Assembly: GCF_000006445.2 (NCBI RefSeq)
Contig: NC_006047.2
Location: forward strand, 930,001 to 994,000
DNA from: Debaryomyces hansenii CBS767
Taxonomy: Eukaryota; Ascomycota; Pichiomycetes; Serinales; Debaryomycetaceae
Length of the DNA stretch: 64,000 nucleotides
Direction of reading: 5' to 3'
Position numbers and translations under genes: made by a program. This document shows positions 50,814 through 60,838 of the stretch, piece by piece. The notes under the pieces were generated by a model, which was not told where the DNA came from, ran no database searches, and worked only from the letters and a program-made list of their open reading frames with translations. Each line of letters begins with the position of its first letter. Within the stretch, counting starts at the first letter, position 1.

Positions 50814-53800
50814 ATGAAGTATCCAACACCATTTCACGAAGTTATATCCAAGATCAAAGGAATATTTGAAGGTAGGAATTTCTTGGTGTCCAATGATTCA
50901 ATTAGTTGGCATTATGTTCATTCATTGAGAATAACAGACGAGGGACAAATGACTTCAACAGACGAGGAAGGGAATCAGTATATTTTATTGAAGTCCTTGC
51001 AATCTTGTTACGTACAGATAATACCACACCTAAATAATAAGCAACAACAGCAACCTCCAGCTAGAAGAATCCTTACCAGAAAGGCAAGTTCATTATCTAA
51101 TAATTCCGATAATTCGGTCAGCGAAGAACCACCGGTGGTTTACATTAAGACATATGATAATGAAAAATTGTATATTAAAATTCCGATTAAGACTAATTTT
51201 GTTAATTTAATGCCGTGCTTGCTAGTCTGGCAGGCATTGAAACCCCAAACATTGGCTAAAAAATGGTACTGTGAAAACAAAGTAACTTCTACGAATGGGT
51301 CTGACGTTCACGAAGTATTAGTTTGCAGATTCAAGATCTACGGCCCAATCCCATCCAAATCAAAGAATATAAAGGTGGTGCCGGGAGCGAAGGCACCAGT
51401 TTATCAACCAAAAGGAGATTCTACGTTTGATTCCCAAATAGATGGAATAAATGGTAACAGCAATGTAAATTATTTGCAAGGCGATAATGTCAACGAAGGG
51501 TGGTTTTATACTATGGGTGTTTTAAAATCAAATGGTGTATTAAATTTTATAACAGAATTAGATGGTACTTTACTATATTCTATTGATATGAAGCAAATTT
51601 TGTCGTCGGAAATTAGGCAAGTCCATCATTCTATTTTCGATAATTCTAACGTGCTATTCGTTGGGAATATCAAGGAATTAAGATCGAACAACTGTATTAA
51701 AACTATTAGCTATCCTAATGATACCAGCTCTTTCTTATTTAAGGACGGGAAAACTGTTGCAAGTAATCAGCGTGTATTAATTGAATTTCCTTTACATATA
51801 GACTTGGAAGATTGGTTTGTTGGATTAAACTACTTTTCTATGAGGGAATACATCGGTTCTTATAGCCCTGGACTGTCCCCATTGAATCAACCATCGAACC
51901 CGGTAAAAGAGACTCCCGCAACAGTGCCATTATCTGATTATAGCAAGGAAAACTTACGAGTATCAAAAAAAGTATTCATTGATATTATCGAGGCAAAACT
52001 TGATGAATTTCCCAATACTTCTTCAAATCCCGGTAAGATATACGCAGAGGTCATAATGTGGGGTCTACCATGGTCTAGAACGGCATTAGTATCGTACTCA
52101 GAAAATCCATTTTGGAAAGAAGAATTTGTTACTGATTTGCCGATACTGACTCAAATGATACATATCTTAATCAAGAAGTCGTCTTTAAACGAATCCACGT
52201 ATCTGTCTAATGACAAATTAATAGGTACAGTTTATCTCACACCGGATATTTTGACAAAACAAATGAACACTAGTTCCACAATGATGATGGGATCTGCTTT
52301 AGGAAACTCGATTAATGTCAATGGTCTCCAACTGGCTGATAATGCTACAAATAATGATACTGTAAGGTTAGCAATTTATGATTCGTCTAATTTACCAATA
52401 GGAAAATTACTATTAAACGTGAAACTAAGGGAACATCATATACTCCCACCTAAAGTTTACAAGCCTCTTGAAAATATGTTGCTCAATGCTCCAATGAAGG
52501 ACTTAATCAAGTTCTGCAATGAAAATGTCCAAACATCAGAATTTGAAAATGTCAGTTTGATTATGTTAGACATATTCCAAAGTTTAGGGATTGAGGATAG
52601 ATGGTTTAAATCTTTAATGGAAGTCGAATTGGTGAGCGTAGACAAAATGACGAGAAAGAATTACGCATCTAATAGAAGAAGTAGGGATAATAGAGCTCAA
52701 ACAAATAATAATTCCAGCTCAAGTAACAATGTTTTTAATACGTTATTTAGAGGCTTATCCATCTTCTCAAAATCCTTGGAGATGTATAATTTAAGAATTG
52801 GACAAGAGTATTTGGAAAAGGTTTTCGGTGAGTTCATGGGCAAGATCTCATACGAAGAGAAGGATTGTGAGACAGATCCAAGATATATAAGATTACAATT
52901 AAAGGCTGAACGGAAAGGAAGAACAATTGATGATTCAGACTTGGAAAGTGATGATTCTGACGACTATGACTCCGATATTGAGAAAGAGAATGAGGAATTG
53001 ATTAAAGAAAGAGTTAATACTAACTTTGGTAATTTATATCATTATGCGGAAGAGGTTTGGAACAAAATTTATATAACAAGTAATGATCTTCCTCAACAAA
53101 TAAAATCCCAACTAAAGAATTTTAGAACCAAGGTTGAGTTGAGCTGTGACCCTGATGATAAGGTCACTGCATTGAATTGTTTGAGTTCGTTTATTTTCTT
53201 AAGATTTTTTTGTCCAGCAATTTTAAATCCTAAATTGTTCTACCTTACGAAGGATCATCAAACTGGGAAAACTCAAAGAACCTTAACATTGATTGCGAAG
53301 ATTTTATTAAATTTGGCAAATAGACAAGAATTTTCAGCTCATAAAGAGCCGCATTTAGTTAGAATGAATGCCTTTTTGGAAAGTCATAAGGAGGATTTGT
53401 TTGAATATTTTGACAAGATAACTGGACGAAAGAATGATTTCAATGAAAAGATCTTGGATTTATCGCATGAAGTTAAAAGATTTGACCTAGGGATTTCTGG
53501 CGATAAGTCTTCACTGGAATTGCCAACTACCCCGTACTTGATTGATAAATACTTAAGATTGACAGAGTTAATTTATTTGCTAGATTTCAGTAATGCAAAA
53601 TCTATTAGCCACTTGAACACTCCTAGTCCTCAAAATGGTCTCGTCAACTCGGGATCCTCAGTCAGTATTGAAAGTACTATATCGTATAATGGCCAAAGTG
53701 GCAACGGCAACCAAAATAATAATGGCTCCTTTGACGAAATTCATCTCAATAACGAAAGAAATGTCTATCAAATAGGTTCTTTAGAATTTGAGAAATCTGA

Positions 53801-54293
53801 ATTTCTAGACTTGGCTGGTGATAATGACACTGAAGGGTTTATAAAATCATTATGCCGCAGTAACGAAAACATATTCTCGTTTATCACGTCGGATATCACT
53901 TTGAAAGATCTACAAAAGCAAAGTCAAAATCTCACCAATATCATCACCAACTTGGAAGCGCTCTTGGAGAGGTATGAATACCCAAGTAACTACCTATCTA
54001 ACACCGCTTTATGGGATGTCTTTACCGCTGATATACTTTCGAGAGTCTACTTGGATACTACAAGAAACTGCATTATTCATCTCGATAGATTAGACACTCT
54101 GGTACCAAGTAACCTAAAGAAACTTACTGAAAATGCTTTCAGTGCTTTGAAGCTCAAATTTCCTGAAACAAGATTCGAAAGTGAATCTTCTTATGGAGCC
54201 GGTATAACTCAATCCCTTAGCACAAACTCTTTGGGTAGCATTATGAAATCATCTTCAAAGAATCCCTTCAAAAAGTGGTTGAGGAAGGCCTAA
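50814..54293 (+). CDS. BUD2: Rsr1/Bud1 GTPase-activating protein Bud2
   Basis: This 1159-residue RasGAP stimulates GTP hydrolysis on the bud-site GTPase Rsr1/Bud1. The N-terminal 400 residues form a PH-like region (EVISKIKGIFEGRNF, LLKSLQSCYVQIIP). A C2-type segment follows (FIDIIEAKLDEFPNTSSNPG, EVIMWGLPWSRTALVSYSEN). The RasGAP domain spans about residues 560-870, with signature CLSSFIFLRFFCPAILNPKL near residue 795. The C-terminus ends in basic SKNPFKKWLRKA. It is related in fold to Ira/NF1 but the flanks fit Bud2. The frame extends to 50763 through a TTG; ATG 50814 (MKYPTPFHEV) is the likely start. Confidence 0.92.
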   Translation: MKYPTPFHEVISKIKGIFEGRNFLVSNDSISWHYVHSLRITDEGQMTSTDEEGNQYILLKSLQSCYVQIIPHLNNKQQQQPPARRILTRKASSLSNNSDNSVSEEPPVVYIKTYDNEKLYIKIPIKTNFVNLMPCLLVWQALKPQTLAKKWYCENKVTSTNGSDVHEVLVCRFKIYGPIPSKSKNIKVVPGAKAPVYQPKGDSTFDSQIDGINGNSNVNYLQGDNVNEGWFYTMGVLKSNGVLNFITELDGTLLYSIDMKQILSSEIRQVHHSIFDNSNVLFVGNIKELRSNNCIKTISYPNDTSSFLFKDGKTVASNQRVLIEFPLHIDLEDWFVGLNYFSMREYIGSYSPGLSPLNQPSNPVKETPATVPLSDYSKENLRVSKKVFIDIIEAKLDEFPNTSSNPGKIYAEVIMWGLPWSRTALVSYSENPFWKEEFVTDLPILTQMIHILIKKSSLNESTYLSNDKLIGTVYLTPDILTKQMNTSSTMMMGSALGNSINVNGLQLADNATNNDTVRLAIYDSSNLPIGKLLLNVKLREHHILPPKVYKPLENMLLNAPMKDLIKFCNENVQTSEFENVSLIMLDIFQSLGIEDRWFKSLMEVELVSVDKMTRKNYASNRRSRDNRAQTNNNSSSSNNVFNTLFRGLSIFSKSLEMYNLRIGQEYLEKVFGEFMGKISYEEKDCETDPRYIRLQLKAERKGRTIDDSDLESDDSDDYDSDIEKENEELIKERVNTNFGNLYHYAEEVWNKIYITSNDLPQQIKSQLKNFRTKVELSCDPDDKVTALNCLSSFIFLRFFCPAILNPKLFYLTKDHQTGKTQRTLTLIAKILLNLANRQEFSAHKEPHLVRMNAFLESHKEDLFEYFDKITGRKNDFNEKILDLSHEVKRFDLGISGDKSSLELPTTPYLIDKYLRLTELIYLLDFSNAKSISHLNTPSPQNGLVNSGSSVSIESTISYNGQSGNGNQNNNGSFDEIHLNNERNVYQIGSLEFEKSEFLDLAGDNDTEGFIKSLCRSNENIFSFITSDITLKDLQKQSQNLTNIITNLEALLERYEYPSNYLSNTALWDVFTADILSRVYLDTTRNCIIHLDRLDTLVPSNLKKLTENAFSALKLKFPETRFESESSYGAGITQSLSTNSLGSIMKSSSKNPFKKWLRKA

Positions 54294-54521
54294 TTTAATG
54301 TATAGTTCTAATATTATATGATCTTATGTAAGTGTCAACTCTGCACCCGTTTATGTAATCATGAATCGGATAAAAACGAGCAAACAATTTTTTAGAACAG
54401 CTCAACAAGTACTGAAATCGCAAATCAAAACTTCAATTTAGGAATACGGGTCATTTACAATTCTACGATTATCGATTGCGTGTAACAGAAACGTTGTATT
54501 GAATTAGTATATTATTAAAAG

Positions 54522-55427
54522 ATGTCTGCTACAGAACAAGAAATCTTAGACTCATTCCCTCAAATTTCACCACCAACCAAGGAAACTGGATACACATCAA
54601 ACTTGACTGATGATCAAAAGAAGACCTTAGAACAATTGCGTGCTGAGTTAACTGCTGATGGTTACAAAGAGCGTTTAGATGATGCAACTTTGTTGAGATT
54701 TTTAAGAGCAAGAAAGTTTGACATTGTCAAGGCCAAGCAAATGTATGTCAAGTGTGAGACATGGAGAAAGGACTTTGGTACTAATACCATATTGACTGAC
54801 TTCCATTACGATGAAAAGCCATTAGTAGCCAAGTTATATCCTCAATACTACCACAAGATTGACAAAGACGGACGTCCGGTTTACTTTGAAGAATTAGGAA
54901 AGGTTAACTTGAACGAGATGTTAAAGATCACTACTCAAGAAAGAATGTTGAAGAATTTGGTCTGGGAATACGAATCTTTTGCCTTATACAGACTACCAGC
55001 ATGTTCTCGTCAACAAGGATCATTAGTTGAAACATCATGTACTATCATGGACTTGAAGGGTATTTCTTTGTCAGCAGCCTATCAAGTCGTCAATTACGTC
55101 AAGGAAGCTTCGGCAATTGGTCAAGATTATTACCCTGAAAGAATGGGTAAGTTTTATCTTATTAACTCTCCATTTGGATTCTCGACAGCTTTCAGGGTTT
55201 TCAAACCATTCTTAGACCCTGTCACTGTTTCTAAAATTTTCATTCTTGGTTCCTCATACCAGAAGGAATTATTGAAGCAGATTCCACCTGAGAACTTACC
55301 TGCTAAATACGGTGGTAAGTCTGACGTTACAGATGATCAATTGTATTTGAATGATATTGGTCCATGGAGAGATCCTAAATATATTGGTCCTGAAGGTGAA
55401 GCACCTAGATCGTTTAATATGAACTAA
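54522..55427 (+). CDS. SEC14: Phosphatidylinositol/phosphatidylcholine transfer protein Sec14
   Basis: This 301-residue CRAL-TRIO protein exchanges PI and PC and is essential for Golgi secretion. N-terminal CRAL-TRIO-N helices ([20 protein letters not shown]) are followed by the lipid-binding fold: [80 protein letters not shown] and [11 protein letters not shown]. Length equals that of S. cerevisiae Sec14 (304) within a few residues. It is a single exon here. Codon use is biased (TTG/TTA, GGT), as in well-expressed genes. Start ATG 54522. Confidence 0.97.
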   Translation: MSATEQEILDSFPQISPPTKETGYTSNLTDDQKKTLEQLRAELTADGYKERLDDATLLRFLRARKFDIVKAKQMYVKCETWRKDFGTNTILTDFHYDEKPLVAKLYPQYYHKIDKDGRPVYFEELGKVNLNEMLKITTQERMLKNLVWEYESFALYRLPACSRQQGSLVETSCTIMDLKGISLSAAYQVVNYVKEASAIGQDYYPERMGKFYLINSPFGFSTAFRVFKPFLDPVTVSKIFILGSSYQKELLKQIPPENLPAKYGGKSDVTDDQLYLNDIGPWRDPKYIGPEGEAPRSFNMN

Positions 55428-55934
55428 GTTCACTCATATTAAACCTGATAGACAAAATGTATTTGGTTTTCAAATTTCCTGCCTCATCGAGTTTAGTTAC
55501 ATTATAAAGATTTTTATTGATATTGCTATTCAATATTAACCTCGATTTAGTATAATTTATTTTTAGTTGAAATGTACGGTTTATGTTCTTAGTTACCTGT
55601 TTCTAATACACTTCGTTATGTTGCTAGTCTCTCAAACCCCTACATTCAATCTTAATTTCAAGTAGTTAGCTACTTATTTATTCATCATCTGTCTATGAAA
55701 TCTTTACAAATTAGTGAGTTCTAACACTCACTGACTTCTTACAATGTAAATTTCTACTTAATATGAGTTCATTACAGGGGTAGTCAGTGATATATTGATA
55801 TGATCTATGTATTAAGCATAAATATTTTTGTCAGAATAAAAGCTACGCGTTCGCGTTCGCGTTTATCGATAATAAAATTGTCTAGAATTCAGATAAACAT
55901 CTTCCTCAATCATTCGTTAAATATCAACGTCAGC
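55428..55934. other. Intergenic region SEC14-CTF18
   Basis: About 500 bp up to the preferred CTF18 start. It includes the MCB-like ACGCGTTCGCGTTCGCGT block at 55845-55862. The CTF18 frame is open back to ATG 55800 across this block, but that extension looks like promoter or leader. Confidence 0.55.
55845..55862 (+). promoter_or_regulatory. CTF18: MluI cell-cycle box (MBF site) plus two CGCGT repeats
   Basis: ACGCGT at 55845-55850 is the MCB bound by MBF (Mbp1/Swi6), followed by two TCGCGT copies. It lies 85-90 bp upstream of ATG 55935 of a DNA-replication clamp-loader gene, the class MBF controls at G1/S. Confidence 0.65.
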
Positions 55935-58439
55935 ATGGTTGTTGACCAAGATATAAGCAAGTCGTTAGATTTGAATAATTTGTTGTTTGGACAATCTATT
56001 TTGTCTGACAATAATGTTAATCCCAATGACAATGGTAAAAAAGGCATAGGAGAAATAAATTTGGGAGATTCATTCTTGCTTAGTTCTCCTAATATAACAA
56101 ATAGTCGTTCAAGTGGTGAGGTAAATGAAGGAATACCTTCCGATACAAACCCTGGATTTCCAGTAATGGAGATATCACAATTAGAAAATTGCATAAGAGA
56201 CAAAGACGTGAAATTCTTCGATGGATCTTCAATAGCGCTTAAAAAGAAGACTAAATCAAATAATAAGATAGACTTAGCATCATTAGGCATGAAGGAAACA
56301 GACAGCATAGTAAATATGGATGAACTTTTCAAGAAAATTAATATAAAGAAATCATTGAAGCATAATCATGAAAAATCGAAGTCAACTTCCAACAAACGTA
56401 GACAACTGCAACAATGTCAAGTTTGGACCGAAAAATATAGACCATCTAATTTTGTACAATTATGCTCAGCAGGAAATGATAAGCAATATCGTTTAATTCT
56501 TCACTGGTTGAAAAAGTGGTCGCATGTTGTATTTGGTGAAGCAGCCTCTATGAATGATAATGTTGATTCGTTGGGTCGTCCTCATAGAAAATTTTTATTA
56601 GTTAATGGACCTCTGGGTATTGGAAAAACAAGTGCAGCCCATATTTTAGCCCGTCAATTAGGCTATAATGTACAAGAGCTCAATGCAGCTAATAGTATGG
56701 ATACTTTACCGCAGTCTACAGGGTCTACAGGGACAACTTATAGTAATGCGACTGTAGCTTTGAAGTTAAAAATTATGAATGCATTAACTACAAATTCATT
56801 GACCTCGAATGGTAAGCCAACATGTCTTGTTATTGATGAAATAGATTCCAGTATTAATTCTCATGAAATAGTTAAGGTGCTTAACGAATTGGCGTATTCG
56901 GATCAAAGAGCTAATTACAGAAGTTTCAGAAGTGAAGCCAACAAATTCACCTCTAGTTCGGATAGTAAGTCAAATAAAAAGAAGAAGGATTTTATCCTAA
57001 ACAGACCTATTATTTGTATTGCTAACGATATATACTCTACTGGTAACTCCTTTCGTAATGCAGGAGGATCTCCAATGGATAAGCTAAGGCCTTTGTGTGA
57101 TATAGTTACTATGAGGAAACCATCTTCGACGAAGACAGTATCTGGATTCAAGCGTGGTGGAAACGCCTCAAGGTCAGTTAAGGAACATTTGATGTGGATT
57201 AACGAACGGGAAAACCTAGGAATGGATTATCAACAATTGGGTGAAGTCGTCGAAGTATGTGAAGGAGATATCCGAGCCTGTATTAATTACTTACAATTCA
57301 ATGGCCGGAAAGTCGATTTACCAAATATGCCTAGTGCTTCACAAGATATTAGTAGATACAATAAAGACTCGCAAATTTCTTGGTTTGTAATGGTTGATTT
57401 ATTATTTAAACGAGATCCACAATTGTCGAAAGATGAAAATTTTATGGCGTTGATGGATATTGTGATGAATGGTGAGGGTAAATCGACGTCTAGTAATCAT
57501 GGAAGTCTTGATAAGGTGATTCGTGGTTGCTTCAATAGGTATTTGGATATTGTTCACGTTCAAGATGATACCCTAAATAAGCCATCTGAATTAAGTGATT
57601 GGTTAAGTTTCTATGACTTGATGGGCAACAGCAATGAGATAGACTATTATTCTAGCTTGGTAAGTATGAAGATTTGGTCATTGTTTGGCGAATTGAATCC
57701 TAACAAATTTTCAAATGAAAATAGTCTTCTTCCTAATAGCAGAAACCTCGAGTTTGAATCGTTTGAGTTGATGAAACAAAATAAATCAATAATAAAGAGA
57801 GTCATGAACAAATTGCCCATTTCACTAAAACAGAGTGTGGGAGGAGGAGGAGAAATCAACTATACATTAGCGTGCTATTTCTTACCGTACCTAAATAAGA
57901 TTTTGACACCAGATACATCAGAGAATAAATTAAAGACGAATTTGAAAAATTTCGAAAAGAAGTTAGTAGAAAAGGCTGCAAAATTGATTAAAGACATTGA
58001 TTTACATTTGGAAAAGCATCGTGATTTTGATACTGGCCAGGAATCTTTACAGATATCACCTAGCTGGGATACCATTACTAATTTTGAAACATATTTTCTG
58101 CCTGTTTCAGCAAGTGCCCTAACGAAGCAAATTCAGCTTAAAAGACAATGGCTCTTTCCTATCATTCAAGAGGAAATGGAAAGATTGGATATGCTTAAGA
58201 AGAGTCACAAACGGAGTTTGGAACCCTCTAATTCGAAGGATAAAGATGAAAAAGATAACAAAAAGAAAAAGAGTAGACTCAATAGCCTTGAATTCTTTAA
58301 AGGTAGATATGACGTCGTTGCAAGCCAGATCAATGAATCAGATTCAAATCATGAATTAACAAGGATATGGGTCAAGTATAATGAAGGATTTTCAAACGCT
58401 GTTAGAAAGAATATTGGATGGAATGATATATGGATATAG
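55935..58439 (+). CDS. CTF18: Alternative clamp-loader large subunit Ctf18
   Basis: The 834-residue AAA+ protein is the large subunit of the Ctf18-RFC complex, which loads PCNA and supports sister-chromatid cohesion. After a 150-residue N-terminus comes VWTEKYRPSNFVQLCSAGND, Walker A at 225-232 (G-P-x-G-I-G-K-T, with x encoded by CTG and thus probably Ser), and Walker B-like CLVIDEIDSSIN. The RFC sensor region includes PIICIANDIY and VCEGDIRACINYLQF. The C-terminus ends NAVRKNIGWNDIWI. I prefer ATG 55935 over ATG 55800: the first 45 codons of the longer form are hydrophobic/basic, unlike the family, and cover the MCB element. CTF18 is next to SEC14 in S. cerevisiae too. Confidence 0.93.
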   Translation: MVVDQDISKSLDLNNLLFGQSILSDNNVNPNDNGKKGIGEINLGDSFLLSSPNITNSRSSGEVNEGIPSDTNPGFPVMEISQLENCIRDKDVKFFDGSSIALKKKTKSNNKIDLASLGMKETDSIVNMDELFKKINIKKSLKHNHEKSKSTSNKRRQLQQCQVWTEKYRPSNFVQLCSAGNDKQYRLILHWLKKWSHVVFGEAASMNDNVDSLGRPHRKFLLVNGPLGIGKTSAAHILARQLGYNVQELNAANSMDTLPQSTGSTGTTYSNATVALKLKIMNALTTNSLTSNGKPTCLVIDEIDSSINSHEIVKVLNELAYSDQRANYRSFRSEANKFTSSSDSKSNKKKKDFILNRPIICIANDIYSTGNSFRNAGGSPMDKLRPLCDIVTMRKPSSTKTVSGFKRGGNASRSVKEHLMWINERENLGMDYQQLGEVVEVCEGDIRACINYLQFNGRKVDLPNMPSASQDISRYNKDSQISWFVMVDLLFKRDPQLSKDENFMALMDIVMNGEGKSTSSNHGSLDKVIRGCFNRYLDIVHVQDDTLNKPSELSDWLSFYDLMGNSNEIDYYSSLVSMKIWSLFGELNPNKFSNENSLLPNSRNLEFESFELMKQNKSIIKRVMNKLPISLKQSVGGGGEINYTLACYFLPYLNKILTPDTSENKLKTNLKNFEKKLVEKAAKLIKDIDLHLEKHRDFDTGQESLQISPSWDTITNFETYFLPVSASALTKQIQLKRQWLFPIIQEEMERLDMLKKSHKRSLEPSNSKDKDEKDNKKKKSRLNSLEFFKGRYDVVASQINESDSNHELTRIWVKYNEGFSNAVRKNIGWNDIWI

Positions 58440-58536
58440 ATTTAATACAAAAGTTGCTTTGTGTAATTTTATATAGCGATAAGTACGATTTTGAAATCGT
58501 ATCAGACATTGATAAAGTATTGCCAATAGGGATATA

Positions 58537-60834
58537 ATGAATAATTATTTCACTCAATTCATAACGCAGCTAGGGGGACTGGATTCCACTGATATCCACG
58601 ATAACAATATTAAGCAAGAATGTTTGTGTCCGAAGGTGAAATATATCTCGGTTTTTAATCCGACGCAAATAAGTGATAAATGTGAATCAAACGAAGAATT
58701 GATAAAACAGATCCTATGCTTTGTTTCAATAAATAGGAATCACGATGAAGTAATAACTCTTGAAGACAATGATAAATTAAAGATTATTGGTTTAATTAGA
58801 GGAATTGATGCATTCATGAATGGTTTCGCTAAAGATGTCCAAAGTGAAACGAACATAATAAAAACTGACACTTCTATATTAATTGTTAAGCTAGTTGAAA
58901 ATAGCTATTATATTGTATGTTGTGTTTCTATATCTTCCATTTCGCAGAATAATTCTAAAATAATCAGTCACCAAATGTCAAAGTTAATAGACCAAGCATA
59001 TAATCAGTTTATCGTATTAAATGGTTCTTTTGAAAAGGTTCTAGAGGAGTACAACTTACTGATATTGAAAAATTCACTTGATGATTTTTGGTATGAATTT
59101 ATAAATAGTTATAATTCAGAATATCTTAAATTTTCTTCAAAACATCAATGGACTAATAGCTTGAATTATAAAGGGTTTTTAGGATTATTAGAGAAGCATA
59201 ATCACCAGAAAGTATACAAGAAGTCTTCGATTATTCTAAATGATACGGCGAATGATCAGATAGATAAGATATTACACAATGAAAGTCAGACCCCAGAATT
59301 GCAACCCAAAGGGTTAATAATTTCCTATTTGAATAAAATTGAACCTAAGAAATATGGTATGATATACTCAAATAGCACTTTTGTAGAAGAGTCAAACGAA
59401 AAGCTTTTACAGCCCCTGGCTTTAGTCGATATTTATAATTGGCTCGAATATTGTGATTACCACCATAAGCTTAATAGTAAGTGTCTTACGTCGGTAGACT
59501 ATAAAGGTTTTTTTTCAACCCCTGAATGGATACGGCACCAACTAGATACCGAACAGCAGATCTCCTCATCGTTTGCTTCCGTAAATGATTCTGATTCTAA
59601 GTCAATTAGGTCAACAGCAGCATCAACCTTTGATTTTATTAACCCCGTTAATTTTACAAATGATTATATTATTCTGCCCTTCAGTAGTACAGTGAACAAT
59701 GTTATGAGTTTTAGTGGTATGAATGGCGATGGTAATCTGCTTACACCTAATGAAGATTCTTCCATTGGAAATTGGCTTACGATTCCATCTTATTTAAAAC
59801 CTTTCGGTCAAACTAATCCTCATCAAAACCCAGCATATTTGAATACTAGTGATGAACAAGTTAACGATAATGGTTCACTAAATAATGAAACTAATGATGA
59901 ATCAGATGGAAATTTTATTATTGGTTTATCTAAAGATGTCAACTCGAATAACACAATTCACAAGAGATTAGTGTACTTGAATTCAATGGTGAAAAATGAT
60001 GACGGAAGACTAATATTTAAGGAAAGAGAATATCTGTTGGTAATTTATGCTATGGATGACATACTTGTTACCCTTATTTATGATTCTTCGTTAGACGAAC
60101 TAAATCAGGAAACATTTTACACTAGTTTGTCTAAGGTTATATTACATCCATTAATAGAAGAGCTAAATAATATTTTGATAAATGGAAGTATTATATGCAA
60201 TAGTGTGGGATCACTACCAAGATCTTTAGATGCATTAAGAATGAACGATGTAAAAACATATACATCACCAGGCCGGGACGTTGATTCAACGAATAACTTT
60301 TACTTTATTATCTACGATACGAATGAAGGATGGGTGAAATCTTCTTTGCCATATTTACCAATACTCAATTCTAGCTCAAATACAAAATCGGAAAGTGGTA
60401 TCCAATTAAATAAAGCTAATTTAAAATACAAGAGTGCTATCTTTCATTTGCATGATCAATTAAGTGATATATTTATAGCCCAGAAGAATAATGACTTTTT
60501 TAACGGCGATAGTATGAATGAATTCTTTCATAAATTCAATTCTTCAAAACATTTTGACTGGATGTTTTATTATATTAAATATAATAATAGGTTCATAATC
60601 ATTATCAAGAGCCGAAACCGTAATCATAGAATCACAACCAAACGAAATACAACTGCAATCCCCAAGAAATCAAATACTTTAGCATCTTCGTCTTCGACAA
60701 CTTCTGCAAACCAACAACATAGAAATTTGATCTTGCATCAAATAACTGATTACGCTCATTTAGGCTTTTTAAATAATTTAGGAGACGATGTTAAACTCTG
60801 GCTTGAAAGCTTTGGTCTTGAGGGCGAGGTATAA
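58537..60834 (+). CDS. CCZ1: Mon1-Ccz1 Rab7-GEF subunit Ccz1
   Basis: This 765-residue protein begins with a longin-type domain: VKYISVFNPTQISDKCESNE, then QILCFVSIN and SILIVKLVENSYYIVCCVSI. A second longin-like stretch lies around residues 480-560 (LVYLNSMVKNDDGRLIFKER, LLVIYAMDDILVTLIYDS), and a third helical part at the end. With Mon1, Ccz1 activates the Rab7 GTPase Ypt7 for fusion at the vacuole. The protein is Asn/Ser rich and diverged, and identification is strengthened by SHE3 nearby, its direct neighbour in S. cerevisiae (YBR131W/YBR130C). It starts 97 bp after CTF18 and converges on the next gene with a 4-bp gap. Confidence 0.88.
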   Translation: MNNYFTQFITQLGGLDSTDIHDNNIKQECLCPKVKYISVFNPTQISDKCESNEELIKQILCFVSINRNHDEVITLEDNDKLKIIGLIRGIDAFMNGFAKDVQSETNIIKTDTSILIVKLVENSYYIVCCVSISSISQNNSKIISHQMSKLIDQAYNQFIVLNGSFEKVLEEYNLLILKNSLDDFWYEFINSYNSEYLKFSSKHQWTNSLNYKGFLGLLEKHNHQKVYKKSSIILNDTANDQIDKILHNESQTPELQPKGLIISYLNKIEPKKYGMIYSNSTFVEESNEKLLQPLALVDIYNWLEYCDYHHKLNSKCLTSVDYKGFFSTPEWIRHQLDTEQQISSSFASVNDSDSKSIRSTAASTFDFINPVNFTNDYIILPFSSTVNNVMSFSGMNGDGNLLTPNEDSSIGNWLTIPSYLKPFGQTNPHQNPAYLNTSDEQVNDNGSLNNETNDESDGNFIIGLSKDVNSNNTIHKRLVYLNSMVKNDDGRLIFKEREYLLVIYAMDDILVTLIYDSSLDELNQETFYTSLSKVILHPLIEELNNILINGSIICNSVGSLPRSLDALRMNDVKTYTSPGRDVDSTNNFYFIIYDTNEGWVKSSLPYLPILNSSSNTKSESGIQLNKANLKYKSAIFHLHDQLSDIFIAQKNNDFFNGDSMNEFFHKFNSSKHFDWMFYYIKYNNRFIIIIKSRNRNHRITTKRNTTAIPKKSNTLASSSSTTSANQQHRNLILHQITDYAHLGFLNNLGDDVKLWLESFGLEGEV

Positions 60835-60838
60835 ACAT

